This document shows positions 49,948 to 59,947 of a stretch of DNA of 64,000 nucleotides, in pieces; position 1 is the first letter of the stretch, and every line of letters starts with the position of its first letter. A program made the translations under genes and the position numbers. This DNA comes from Sphingomonadales bacterium (GTDB lineage: Bacteria > Pseudomonadota > Alphaproteobacteria > Sphingomonadales > Sphingomonadaceae). The stretch lies in assembly GCA_027490095.1 (NCBI GenBank), contig JAIXYT010000050.1, positions 124,001 through 188,000 of the forward strand, read 5' to 3'. The notes under the pieces were generated by a model. It was given only the letters and a program-made list of their open reading frames with translations. It made no database searches and was not told the DNA's origin.

Positions 49948-50877
49948 ATGCGGCTCGACGACCAACGCGAAAGCAGCAACATCGAGAACCGGCGCGGCGA
50001 AGGCGGCATCGGCTTCGGCGGCGCAGGCCAGGGCGCCGGCGGAATGGGCGGCGGCGGTGGGCTCGGCAGCCTGATCGGCCTCCTCCTCCCCCTCATCGGC
50101 TCGAAATTCGGAATCGTCGGAATCATCGTCGCCATGGGCGCGCTGTTCCTGTTCAACAACATGGGCTCGATGACGTCGGCGCCTCCCGCCCAGGTCTCCG
50201 CCCCCGCCCCGGGCGCCCCGGCCGCTCAAGGCCAGCTCTCCGCCACCGACAGCTTCGTCGCCAAGGTCCTCGCCTCCACCGAAGACACATGGGGCAAGAT
50301 CTTTGCCGCCTCCGGCCAGAAATACCCGGCCCCGACCCTCGTCCTCTTCGAAGGCTCGGTCCGCTCCGCCTGCGGCGGCGCCTCCTCCGCCTCGGGGCCC
50401 TTCTATTGCCCGGGCGACCGCAAGGTCTATCTCGACACCAGCTTCTTCGATCAGCTCGCCCGCCAGTTCGGCGCACCCGGCGACTTCGCCGCCGCCTACG
50501 TCATCGCCCACGAAGTCGGCCACCACGTCCAGACGGTCACGGGCACCTCGCAACAGGTGACCAAGCTGCAGAGCCGCGCCGGCAAGACCGAGTCCAACGC
50601 GCTCTCCGTCCGCCTCGAACTCCAGGCCGATTGCTACGCCGGCGTCTGGGCCGCCAACAACCGCACCCTCCTCGACGAAGGCGACTTCGCCGAAGGCGTC
50701 CGCGCCGCCCAGTCCATCGGCGACGACACCCTCCAACGCCAGATGCAAGGCCGCGTCGTCCCCGACAGCTTCACCCACGGCAGCGCCGACCAACGCATCC
50801 GCTGGCTGAAAAAGGGCTTCGAAAGCGGCGACCCGAACGCCTGCGACACCTTCAGCATCCCGGCGAGCCAGCTTTAA
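49948..50877 (+). CDS. neutral zinc metallopeptidase (YpfJ family)
   Basis: A 309-residue membrane-anchored protein with a Gly-rich N-terminus, one membrane helix (about 40-68), and an extracytoplasmic peptidase domain. The zinc motif is HEVGH (His188, Glu189, His192) and the downstream ligand region is LELQADCYAGVWA. The family is widespread; its natural substrates are not established. The ATG at 49948 has GAAGAGGGG upstream. Its stop lies 8 bases before the left inverted repeat of candidate cassette 2. Confidence 0.9.
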   Translation: MRLDDQRESSNIENRRGEGGIGFGGAGQGAGGMGGGGGLGSLIGLLLPLIGSKFGIVGIIVAMGALFLFNNMGSMTSAPPAQVSAPAPGAPAAQGQLSATDSFVAKVLASTEDTWGKIFAASGQKYPAPTLVLFEGSVRSACGGASSASGPFYCPGDRKVYLDTSFFDQLARQFGAPGDFAAAYVIAHEVGHHVQTVTGTSQQVTKLQSRAGKTESNALSVRLELQADCYAGVWAANNRTLLDEGDFAEGVRAAQSIGDDTLQRQMQGRVVPDSFTHGSADQRIRWLKKGFESGDPNACDTFSIPASQL

Positions 50878-50885
50878 GCGGAAGA

Positions 50886-50920
50886 GGCCTCCGGCGGGCA
50901 GGGAAATGATTTCCCTGCAC
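50886..50920 (-). repeat. Family B hairpin repeat, copy e
   Basis: Minus-strand copy: outer end GGCCTCCGGCGGG (50886-50898), stem GCAGGGAAA/TTTCCCTGC (50898-50918), then ACCCTCTTTTTG. On the plus strand this is a hairpin plus T-run after the metallopeptidase gene. Confidence 0.75.
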
Positions 50921-51027
50921 CCTCTTTTTGAGTTCGGCGTCCAACCCGTCACCCCGGGCTTGCCTGCCTGTAAGAAGGCGGGGGAACCGCTTGCGGGGCC
51001 ATGGCAACCCGTGCCATTTGAGCGCCC

Positions 51028-52809
51028 ATGTTCCTGCGTCCGGTCGTCATTGCCATTATGCTGCTGGCATCATCCGCCGCGGCAGAAACGCCGGCCCGAA
51101 TAGTCGCTGATCAGCTCGCCGGGCTGGGCGCCGAGGCGGCCCCGCATCTGGTCGGCTGGCCCAACGATGTGCGCATGATCGGTCCCGCACTGGCGTCGCT
51201 GCACCGCTTTGCCGCGCCTGTCGAGCGCGTCACGCTCGACAGGTTGCTCGGGAATGCCGCCGAACAGCGGTTCGAAGGCAACGTCGCGTTGCGCCACTAT
51301 CGCGCCGGGCTTGCCGGCGGCGCCGCCGGTCACGAACGCGCCGCGCTGCTGCTGGGCATCGCGCGCGTCGAATCCTGGCGCGACCGTGCCGCCGCCAGGC
51401 ACGCGCTCGATCAGCTGGGCGACACACCGGAGGCCGCCGCCGCGGTATCCCAGCTCCGCGCTCGGCTTGCCTTGGCCGAGGGGAATGGCGCCGCAGCCCG
51501 TGCCGCCCTTGCCGATGCCTTGGCCGCCCTCGCCCTGCTGCCTGCCACCGATGCTGCCGCGATGAGCGCTTCACTGGCCGCCGACGCCGCCACCATCGCC
51601 GCCACCTTTGGCACGCCCGAGGAAGCCGCTTCCACAGCAGCCGCTGCCGGTTGGGTCCGAACCGGCAATCAGGTGGCGCTGATACCCGAATGGTGGGCCG
51701 CTGCCCTTTGCAGCGCCGACGGAGCGCAGGCCGAGGACGAGGCGGTGTTCGACGTCGCCGTCGGCCATCGGGCGCCGGCTCGGGTAACGCTTGTGCGTGC
51801 CAGTCACCTGCGTGCTGTTGAGCCGCTGGGCGCGGCGCTTGCCGCCTGGGAATGGCCGGCTGCCGGGCCCAAGGACCCGCCACTGCGCGGCGCAGGTTTC
51901 CACATTCGCCTGTCATGCTCCGAACGGGGCGAGCCGCCGATGCCCGCCCTGGCGGAAGTTTGGCCGCAACCGCTTGACTGGTTTGTCGAACGCGGCATCC
52001 CTCTGCCCCGCGAGGATGCCGACGTCGCGGGGCTGAAGGCCGGTCTGGCCGCCGCCCGCGCCCCCGGCCAGCACCCGGCAGCGCCGCTCCCGTGGCTCCT
52101 GCAGATGGCTGTCGACCCGCGCATCGGCATGAAGGAGACACGGCGTCTGCTCGTCGAAGCGCAGACTGTCGCGCGCAAGGCGGAGGCGCCGTTCGCCTTC
52201 GGCGGCATGGCGCTCCTGCTGTCGGCCATGATGCAGCCTGGGGCAGAAGGTATCGAAGCACTGGCGGAGTTGATCGCGATCATACCGGAGGGGCCGGACA
52301 CCCGTGCGCTGGCCGATCTCGCCCGGATCCAGCTTGGCAACCTGTTGCTGGCCGCCGGCCGTCGGGACCAGGCGATCGCCACCTGGCGCGTCGTCGCCGA
52401 CCAGCCCGAACCGGACGGCGCCGGCTGGGGGGCAGGGTTGGCCAAAATTGCAAGGATTCGCATCGCACTCGCCGCAGACACAGGCGATGCTGCCAGCGAC
52501 GCCCGTTTCCAGGCCGCGGGCCTCGCCACCGACATCTGCTGGCCCAGCCGCGGCGTACCGCAGGGCATCGATCTGGAGGCGCCGCCTCATCCGCCCGCCG
52601 CAAAACAGGTGCCCGGACTTGTCTGGACCTTTGCCGACATCGATTCCGCCGGAATGGTGACGAACGTTCGCGTCGCGGTGGCGACACCGCCCGGCCTGTT
52701 CGAGGACTCGGCGCAGGCCGCGGTGCGCAGCTATCGATTTGCCCCGGCCGCCGACGGCCAAGGGCTGCCCTGCCGGTTGCAGCAGCTATTGCTCAACATG
52801 CGGCGCTGA
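51028..52809 (+). CDS. exported protein with helical repeats and C-terminal TonB-like domain
   Basis: A 593-residue protein with a signal peptide (1-20), a long Ala-rich helical region that reads as degenerate TPR/Sel1-like repeats, and a C-terminal TonB_C-type fold (about 505-590, including DIDSAGMVTNVRVAVATPPG and AAVRSYRFAPA). Similar chimeras occur in sphingomonads; whether they contact TonB receptors is not known. Base use is less C-biased (60-66% GC in lines I counted) than in the genes on each side, and the gene lies within inverted repeats. It may have been gained as a unit. Confidence 0.7.
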   Translation: MFLRPVVIAIMLLASSAAAETPARIVADQLAGLGAEAAPHLVGWPNDVRMIGPALASLHRFAAPVERVTLDRLLGNAAEQRFEGNVALRHYRAGLAGGAAGHERAALLLGIARVESWRDRAAARHALDQLGDTPEAAAAVSQLRARLALAEGNGAAARAALADALAALALLPATDAAAMSASLAADAATIAATFGTPEEAASTAAAAGWVRTGNQVALIPEWWAAALCSADGAQAEDEAVFDVAVGHRAPARVTLVRASHLRAVEPLGAALAAWEWPAAGPKDPPLRGAGFHIRLSCSERGEPPMPALAEVWPQPLDWFVERGIPLPREDADVAGLKAGLAAARAPGQHPAAPLPWLLQMAVDPRIGMKETRRLLVEAQTVARKAEAPFAFGGMALLLSAMMQPGAEGIEALAELIAIIPEGPDTRALADLARIQLGNLLLAAGRRDQAIATWRVVADQPEPDGAGWGAGLAKIARIRIALAADTGDAASDARFQAAGLATDICWPSRGVPQGIDLEAPPHPPAAKQVPGLVWTFADIDSAGMVTNVRVAVATPPGLFEDSAQAAVRSYRFAPAADGQGLPCRLQQLLLNMRR

Positions 52810-52815
52810 AGCAGA

Positions 52816-52874
52816 GGGTGCAGGGACATCATGTCCCTGCCGGGTCTCGGGCAGAGCCCGAGCCGCCGGAGGCC
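52816..52874 (+). repeat. Family B hairpin repeat, copy f
   Basis: Plus-strand copy: GGGTGCAGGG, stem GCAGGGACAT/ATGTCCCTGC (52820-52840), stem CTCGGGC-AGA-GCCCGAG (52846-52862), outer end CCGCCGGAGGCC (52863-52874). It abuts the nadE stop codon. Confidence 0.75.
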
Positions 52875-54524
52875 CTAAGCCCCCGTCCGGAACGCATTCG
52901 TGATCGGATAGCGCCGGTCCCGCCCGAAATTTCGCGGCCCGATCTTCACCCCCGGCGGGGCCTGGCGCCGCTTGTACTCCGCCACATAGAGCAGCCGCTC
53001 GATCCGCTTCACCGTCTCCAGGTCCGCCACCCCGCGCGCGACGATGTCGGCGGCGGCGAGTTCCTCCTCCACCAGCCCCTCCAATATGGGGTCCAGCACG
53101 TCATAGGGCGGCAAGGAATCATCATCCCGCTGGTTCTCGCGCAGTTCGGCGGTCGGCGGCTTGGTGATCACGCGCTCGGGCATCACCGCGCCGTTCGGCC
53201 CCAGCCCCAGGCGCGGGCGCTGGGCATTGCGCCACCGGCTCAACCGGAACACCGTCGTCTTGTAGGCGTCCTTCAGCACATTGTAGCCGCCGGCCATGTC
53301 CCCATAGATGGTGGCATAGCCGACCGACATCTCGCTCTTGTTGCCCGTGGTCAGCAGCATGTGGCCGAACTTGTTCGACAGCCCCATCAGGGTCACCATG
53401 CGCAGGCGGCTCTGCGCATTCTCCTCGGCCAGCCCGCGCGGGTGCCCTGCAAAGGCCCCGGCCAACATCATCTCCATCGCGGTCACGGCCGGCTCGATCG
53501 GGATATTGTCGAGCCTGACCCCCAGCAGCTGCGCGCACATCGCCGCATCGTCCAGGCTCTCCCGGCTGGTGAAGCGGCTCGGCAGCATCACGCACCACAC
53601 CCGGTCCGCCCCCAGCGCGTCCACCGCAACGGCGGCCGACAGCGCACTGTCGATCCCGCCACTCAAGCCCAGCACCACGCCCGGAAACCGGTTGCGCCCC
53701 ACATAGTCACGCAGGCCCACCAGCATCGCGTGATAAATCTCTTCCTCATACGTATCAGGCATCTGCCTCGTGCCGGCCGCAAAACCCCCCGCCCGAGACC
53801 ACTCCAGCGTCACAACCGCCTCGTCCCAATCCGGCAGCCGCGCCATCAGCGCCCCATCCGGGTTCACCGCAAAGCTGCCGCCGTCGAACACCAGCTCATC
53901 CTGCCCGCCGCTGCGGTTCACATACAGCAGCGGCAGATGCGTCTCCGCCGCACGCGCCCGGGCAAGCTCCAGCCGCCGCTCTTCCTTTGCCAGCTCATAG
54001 GGGCTGCCATTGGGCACCAGCAGCAGCTCCGCACCCCGGTCCTTCAGATGCCCGCACACCCCCGGCGTCCACATGTCCTCGCACACCGGCAAGCCCAGCC
54101 GCACACCCTTGAACTCCACCGGCTCCGGCAACGGCCCCGCCACAAACACCCGCTTCTCGTCAAACACGCCATAGTTCGGCAGGTCATGCTTCAAGGTGAC
54201 GCCGGCCACCCGGCCCTCGCTCAACAGCGCATAGCCATTGTGCAGCCCCTTGTCCGTCGCCCAGGTCGTCCCCACCAGCAACGCCGGCCCACCCCCGGCC
54301 GTCTCCGCCGCCATCCGCTCCAGCTGCACCATGCACGCCGCATGCAACGCCGGCTTCAACACCAGATCCTCGGGCGGATAGCCGATCAGGCTCAGCTCCG
54401 GCGTCACGATCAAGTCCGCCTCCGCCGCCGACGCCCGCGCCCTGAGCATCGCCGTCGCATTGCCGGCGAGATCGCCCATCGACGGGTTCAACTGCGCAGC
54501 GGCGATCTTGAGCGTGTCGGCCAT
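52875..54524 (-). CDS. nadE: glutamine-dependent NAD+ synthetase
   Basis: Makes NAD+ from deamido-NAD, ATP and glutamine. The 549-residue protein has an N-terminal nitrilase-like glutaminase domain with Glu43 (TPELSLIGYPPEDL) and the nucleophile Cys near 147 (GLPVCEDMW), and a C-terminal synthetase domain with the ATP-pyrophosphatase loop LGLSGGIDSA (near 284-293). The end KRRQAPPGVKIGPRNFGRDR is typical of the family. It stands between two family B segments: one abuts its stop codon and another lies 32 bases upstream of its start. Confidence 0.97.
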   Translation of the reverse strand: MADTLKIAAAQLNPSMGDLAGNATAMLRARASAAEADLIVTPELSLIGYPPEDLVLKPALHAACMVQLERMAAETAGGGPALLVGTTWATDKGLHNGYALLSEGRVAGVTLKHDLPNYGVFDEKRVFVAGPLPEPVEFKGVRLGLPVCEDMWTPGVCGHLKDRGAELLLVPNGSPYELAKEERRLELARARAAETHLPLLYVNRSGGQDELVFDGGSFAVNPDGALMARLPDWDEAVVTLEWSRAGGFAAGTRQMPDTYEEEIYHAMLVGLRDYVGRNRFPGVVLGLSGGIDSALSAAVAVDALGADRVWCVMLPSRFTSRESLDDAAMCAQLLGVRLDNIPIEPAVTAMEMMLAGAFAGHPRGLAEENAQSRLRMVTLMGLSNKFGHMLLTTGNKSEMSVGYATIYGDMAGGYNVLKDAYKTTVFRLSRWRNAQRPRLGLGPNGAVMPERVITKPPTAELRENQRDDDSLPPYDVLDPILEGLVEEELAAADIVARGVADLETVKRIERLLYVAEYKRRQAPPGVKIGPRNFGRDRRYPITNAFRTGA

Positions 54525-54556
54525 GTGGTGGGTCTAGAACGGGGCCGCAAAAAGGC

Positions 54557-54768
54557 CAAGGGGCTCCGCCCCCTGGACCCCCGGCAGGGCATTGAATGCC
54601 CTGCACCCACATTTGTTTTGCAGGGCCTTCGCCAGCGGATTGGGGCCCACGCGAAGCGCATTCAAATGCCTGCGGCGCAAGCTTGCCTCACCGGTGGCGC
54701 GCCATCCCAAAGTTCGAGGGTGCAGGGAAATCATTTCCCTGCCGGGGTCGAAGGGGCGGAGCCCCTTG
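54557..54768. repeat. Family B paired unit 3 (copies g and h), non-coding, 16-bp terminal inverted repeat
   Basis: A 212-bp palindromic unit with perfect ends CAAGGGGCTCCGCCCC (54557-54572) and GGGGCGGAGCCCCTTG (54753-54768). Copy g (minus) has stem GCAGGGCAT/ATGCCCTGC (54584-54604); copy h (plus) has stem GCAGGGAAA/TTTCCCTGC (54722-54742). About 110 bases between hold no ORF I can support. The right end abuts the amidohydrolase stop codon at 54769. Confidence 0.75.
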
Positions 54769-56364
54769 CTACTTCCCCTCCGACTCAGCCCCCACCCGCG
54801 CCTTCTCGGCCGCCACGTCCGCCCGCACGCTCGCCAGCAGCTTGGGCGCATCGAAGACGATCCCGTCGCGGATGGTCCAGCGCACCCCGCCCACGCGCTT
54901 TTGCCGATTGGTGGCGTCGTCCAGCCGTTCGTGGCCTGTGCCATACAGCGTTTTCAGGTTCTGCAGCGGATTTTCGGGCACGATCACCAGGTCGGCGCGC
55001 ATGCCGGCGCGCACCAGGCCGAAGTCCGGCTCGGCGCCTTTGGGCTCCATCAGCGTGCGGGCGCCGTTGATGGTGGCGGCCTGGAACACTTCCAGCGGGC
55101 TGAAGCCGGCCTCTGCCAGCATTTCCAGTTCCAGCACATAGCCGAAGCCCCAGGTCTGCCAGATGTAGCCCGGGTCCGAGCCGGTGGTGACGCGGCCGCC
55201 CATGTTCTTGTAGTCGTTCACCAGCCGCATGTAGCGGCCATAGAAATTGCGCCAGGCCACTTCGTTGGCGGTGGTCCAGTCGAAGAAGTAGCTGCCGTGA
55301 TTGTCGCGGTTCGATTCGAAGAAGCGGGTGAGCGACGGCGGGGTGTAGGCCGCGTGCCAGTCCGCGTTGCGGGCGCGCATCAGGTCGCGGCTGGCGGAAT
55401 AGATGTTGAAGGTGGGGTCGAAGGTGACGCCCGCCTTCTTCTGCGCCTCCAGGTAGGCGATCCATTCCGGCCCGCCGGGCTCCGCGATCTGGTTCCAGAT
55501 CTCCGCGATGCCGCCGAAGCGCGCCTGTTCGTCGTTGAAATTGTAGCTGTAGGGCGTGTCCTGCAGGCGGCGGCCTTTCAGCAGGCTTTCGAAGTGGCCG
55601 TAGAAGTGGGTGATGGTGCCCAGGCCCGCCGCGCCCGCCACCGCGCCGTTCACCTCGCCCACGTTCGGCTGCGACAGGTGGGCGACGGTGCCGAGGCCCT
55701 GCTTCTTCGCCTCGTCGATCGCGGCCAGCGTGATCTCGGGGGTTTCCACGCCGCGGTTGAAGAACTTGATTCCGTCGATGCCTTGGGCTTTCGCCCAGCG
55801 CACCCATCGCCTGGCCTTGGCCGGCGTGTCGGTGGGGCCCTCGGCCCAGCCGCTGCCCAGCGTGTGATAGACGAAGAAGCGCGGGGCCGCGATCTCGCCC
55901 GCCGCACTCCGCCGCTTGTCGGCAAGCGCGCGCGCCGGATCCCAGAACAGCGGCACCCCGCGCACGGTGGTCACGCCGTGGGCCAGCCACAGGCGGTAGC
56001 CATAGCTGGGGTCGGGCGCCTTCGCCGCGTCGCCGTTGTGGCCGTGCATGTCGACGAAGCCGGGCAGCACATACATGCCGGTCGCGTCGATTTCCTGCGC
56101 ACCCTGTGGCGGCCGGTTGGGCGCCATCGGCAGGCCCGGCGTGCCGGCGCTGCGGATCTCGGCGATGCGGTCCCCCTTGATCACGATGTCGGCCGGGCCG
56201 AACGGAGGCCCGCCGTTGCCGGGGATGATGGTCGCGCCCCGGATCACCAGGGTCGGGAACGGGCCGACCGAAAAGTCGGCAGAGCGCGGCGGCGTCGGCA
56301 GCAGGTCGTCGGCAGGCGCGGGCGCTGCCAGCAGCAGGGCAAGCGCGGCTGCAATCATCCTCAT
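54769..56364 (-). CDS. exported amidohydrolase-family protein
   Basis: A 531-residue metal-dependent hydrolase with a signal peptide (1-18) and the amidohydrolase fold: small beta domain (VIRGATIIPGNGG), HxH metal pair in GFVDMHGHNGD, further ligands in TVAHLSQPNVG and ITHFYGHFES, and Asp in TTGSDPGYIW. The end ADLVIVPENPLQNL is a normal family closing segment. It would hydrolyse an amide, dipeptide or cyclic compound in the periplasm. Its ATG overlaps the stop of the DUF1254/DUF1214 gene (ATGA), so the two are one operon. The substrate is unknown. Confidence 0.87.
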   Translation of the reverse strand: MRMIAAALALLLAAPAPADDLLPTPPRSADFSVGPFPTLVIRGATIIPGNGGPPFGPADIVIKGDRIAEIRSAGTPGLPMAPNRPPQGAQEIDATGMYVLPGFVDMHGHNGDAAKAPDPSYGYRLWLAHGVTTVRGVPLFWDPARALADKRRSAAGEIAAPRFFVYHTLGSGWAEGPTDTPAKARRWVRWAKAQGIDGIKFFNRGVETPEITLAAIDEAKKQGLGTVAHLSQPNVGEVNGAVAGAAGLGTITHFYGHFESLLKGRRLQDTPYSYNFNDEQARFGGIAEIWNQIAEPGGPEWIAYLEAQKKAGVTFDPTFNIYSASRDLMRARNADWHAAYTPPSLTRFFESNRDNHGSYFFDWTTANEVAWRNFYGRYMRLVNDYKNMGGRVTTGSDPGYIWQTWGFGYVLELEMLAEAGFSPLEVFQAATINGARTLMEPKGAEPDFGLVRAGMRADLVIVPENPLQNLKTLYGTGHERLDDATNRQKRVGGVRWTIRDGIVFDAPKLLASVRADVAAEKARVGAESEGK

Positions 56365-57692
56365 GGGGTCACCTTCTCGATCGGCGGCAGCCGCCACTCG
56401 GCCCGCTGGATGGCCTGCTCGGGAAGATAGGCGCGGAAGATCACGGTGATCGGCCCCTTCACCGGCGCCGGCAGCCAGTTGGTCCCCGGCCCCGGATCGG
56501 TCGAATCCAGGATCAGGGTAAGCCCCCCGTCGGCATCGCGGGCAAGGCCCGGCGTGCGATTGCCGACCGTGTATCGATTGATCGGATTCTCGACGAAGAA
56601 CAGCCGACCATCGGGGAGCCGTTCGTACATCGAGAGGCTCCAGAAAGCGCGCGCGGGAACATTCGCGGGCACCTTCAGCCGGTATCGCGTGCCGCCGACA
56701 AGGTCGGCGCCGCTGCTGTCCAGCACCGCCGTCCAGTAGACCGCCTCGTCCGCCGGCAGCGCGCCCAGCCCGCCCAGCGCTACGGCGGCGCGCAGTCCGT
56801 CGGGTGCGTCAGCCGAGCCGATGCCGGCAGGCGTGCGCGACCAGCCGTCCGGGCTCTGCCGGGGGCCGGCTGCAATCTCGGCGCGCAGCCGCTCGAACGT
56901 CCGCGGCAGCACGATCCGCCACAGCCACTGCCGCCAGGCCGGCAGCGTCTCGAACACATCGGCCGCACCCCCATGGCCGGTCGCCGCAAGAGCCCTGTCC
57001 TGCAGGTGCGGGTTGGCGGCGATGATGGGGTTCGCGACCTTCAGCAGCGTCGCCGGATCCGGCGTCACGGGCAGGATGGTGGGCGTGCCGTCGGCCGGTG
57101 CCGGCGCGCGCAGCACAAAGCCCTGCTGCGCAGCACGCGCGGCAGGCAGGTCCTCCGGCCCCTCAACCAGCGTGCGAACCAGCAGCCAAACGCGGTCGGT
57201 CGGCGCGCGATAGGTGGTGACGGTCGCGCCGCCCTCCGGCAGCCGCTCGCCCTCGGGCCCGTCGCCGAACAGCAGCCGGATGGTGCGCGGCCCCCGGTCG
57301 CCGTCGCGGGTGCCCAGCAGCAGCCAGTTGTCCGTCCGCGCATCCATCACGGCAACGCTGTGGTAGCGGCCGGGCAGGGACGGGATGTCCAGCTCGGCCG
57401 GCCCGCGGGACAGGTCGAGGAAGGCGCTGGAATAGAGCGTGTCGTTGTTGGGCGTCGTCACCCAGCGGTCGCGCGGCCCCGACAGGCGCGTGCTGTGCCG
57501 CAGCGCCCCGGCGATCAGGCTGCCATCCTGCCCACCCCGGAAGCGCGTCTCGCTTTCCGTGCGGGCGACCGCATAGACGGGATAGGCCTTCAGCGCGGCG
57601 GACGTTGTTTCGGCAAGCGCGCCGCGGCCCCACAGCCACAGCCCGCCGGCAAGCCCGCCCAGCACCAGCAGCGCGATCAGAAGCTTCCGCAA
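56361..57692 (-). CDS. DUF1254/DUF1214 domain protein, membrane-anchored
   Basis: A 443-residue protein from a TTG at 57692 that follows a strong GGAGGGGGGAC site. An N-terminal membrane anchor (LRKLLIALLVLGGLAGG) leads to a DUF1254 domain (TPNNDTLYSSAFLDLSRGPA, VAVMDARTDNWLLLGTRDG) and a C-terminal DUF1214 domain (RAFWSLSMYERLPDGRLFF, NWLPAPVKGPITVIFRAYLP). A longer frame to 57815 adds an unlikely leader. The family has no firmly established biochemical function. It is translationally coupled to an exported amidohydrolase and divergent from the thiolase gene. Confidence 0.85.
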   Translation of the reverse strand: MRKLLIALLVLGGLAGGLWLWGRGALAETTSAALKAYPVYAVARTESETRFRGGQDGSLIAGALRHSTRLSGPRDRWVTTPNNDTLYSSAFLDLSRGPAELDIPSLPGRYHSVAVMDARTDNWLLLGTRDGDRGPRTIRLLFGDGPEGERLPEGGATVTTYRAPTDRVWLLVRTLVEGPEDLPAARAAQQGFVLRAPAPADGTPTILPVTPDPATLLKVANPIIAANPHLQDRALAATGHGGAADVFETLPAWRQWLWRIVLPRTFERLRAEIAAGPRQSPDGWSRTPAGIGSADAPDGLRAAVALGGLGALPADEAVYWTAVLDSSGADLVGGTRYRLKVPANVPARAFWSLSMYERLPDGRLFFVENPINRYTVGNRTPGLARDADGGLTLILDSTDPGPGTNWLPAPVKGPITVIFRAYLPEQAIQRAEWRLPPIEKVTP

Positions 57693-57846
57693 GTCCCCCC
57701 TCCGCCAAGTCTCTGTCAGAAGAGCATGGCGGGAAACCGCGCGGGCACAAGCCTGCTCGCGCAATTCTTCCCAAGAAAGCGAGGGGACAGCGCCGCGCTG
57801 CAAGGCCAAGGTCACGCCACGCAGCAGACGAGACGGGAGACGGACA

Positions 57847-59012
<1,166 letters not shown>

Positions 59013-59013
<1 letters not shown>

Positions 59014-59927
59014 TGGACAGGCAGGAGACCATCCTCGAAATCGCGCACGGGATCGCCACCCTCACCCTCAACCGCCCGGAGAAGCTGAACGCCTTCACGG
59101 GCCGGATGATGCACGAGATCATCTCCGCCTTCGACCAGACCGACGCCCGCGACGATGTGAAGGTCGTCATCGTCACCGGCGCAGGCCGGGCCTTCTGCGC
59201 CGGCGCAGACCTGTCGGCCGGCGCCAAGACCTTCGATTACGACGCCCGCGACGACGACAAGAGCAGCCGCGCGGGCCAGGCAAGCCCCGTCCGCCCGGAC
59301 GGCACCGTCGACTATGCCCACGAAGGCGTCCGCGACGGCGGCGGGCGCGTCACCTTGCGCATCTTCGACAGCCTGAAGCCCGTGATCGGCGCCATCAACG
59401 GCCCCGCCGTCGGCATCGGCGTCACGATGCAGTTGCCGATGGACATCCGCATCGCGTCCGAAGCCGCCAAATTCGGCTTCGTCTTTGCCCGCCGCGGAAT
59501 CGTGCCGGAGGCCTGTTCCAGCTGGTTCCTCCCCCGCCTCGTCGGCATCAGCCGCGCGATGGAATGGTGCGCAACCGGCCGCGTTTTCGGCGCCCAGGAA
59601 GCGCTGGAAGGCGGCCTCGTCCGCCAGGTCGTTCCGCCCGAGCAGCTGATGCCGACAGCAATCGCGCTGGCGCGCGAAATCGCCGACAACACCGCCCCCG
59701 TCTCGGTTGCCCTCACCCGCCAGATGCTCTGGCGCATGCTCGGCGCCGACCACCCGATGGAGGCGCACAAGCTCGACAGCCGCGCCATCTACGCCCGCGG
59801 CCGGCAGGGCGACGCCAAGGAAGGCGTGGTCAGCTTCCTCGAGAAGCGTGCCGCAAACTACCCGGACAAGGTGTCGGCCAACATGCCCGACTTCTACCCC
59901 TGGTGGCGGGATCGCCACTATGAGTAA
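59013..59927 (+). CDS. enoyl-CoA hydratase/isomerase (crotonase) family protein
   Basis: A 304-residue crotonase-fold protein. The oxyanion-hole segments are AFCAGADLSAG and GPAVGIGVTM, and the second catalytic region GIVPEACSSWFLPRLVG holds a Glu at a typical position. An insertion around residues 70-105 (DYDARDDDKSSRAGQ onward) lengthens the loop after the first oxyanion strand. It overlaps the thiolase stop by one base and is likely the hydratase step of the same pathway. The exact substrate is unknown. Confidence 0.92.
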
Positions 59928-59947
59928 CCTTCGGCGCGAGCGCGCAT

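Larger units (their letters stand above)
50886..52874. mobile_element. candidate inverted-repeat-bounded cassette 2 (TonB-C-domain ORF inside)
   Basis: A 1989-bp segment with a perfect 12-bp outer inverted repeat (50887-50898 region against 52863-52874), the same ends as the low-GC segment 9962-10521. Each end is a family B module. It starts 8 bases after the metallopeptidase stop and ends at the base next to the nadE stop codon. It carries one ORF with weaker wobble bias than its neighbours. No transposase or target-site duplication was seen. Confidence 0.45.
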
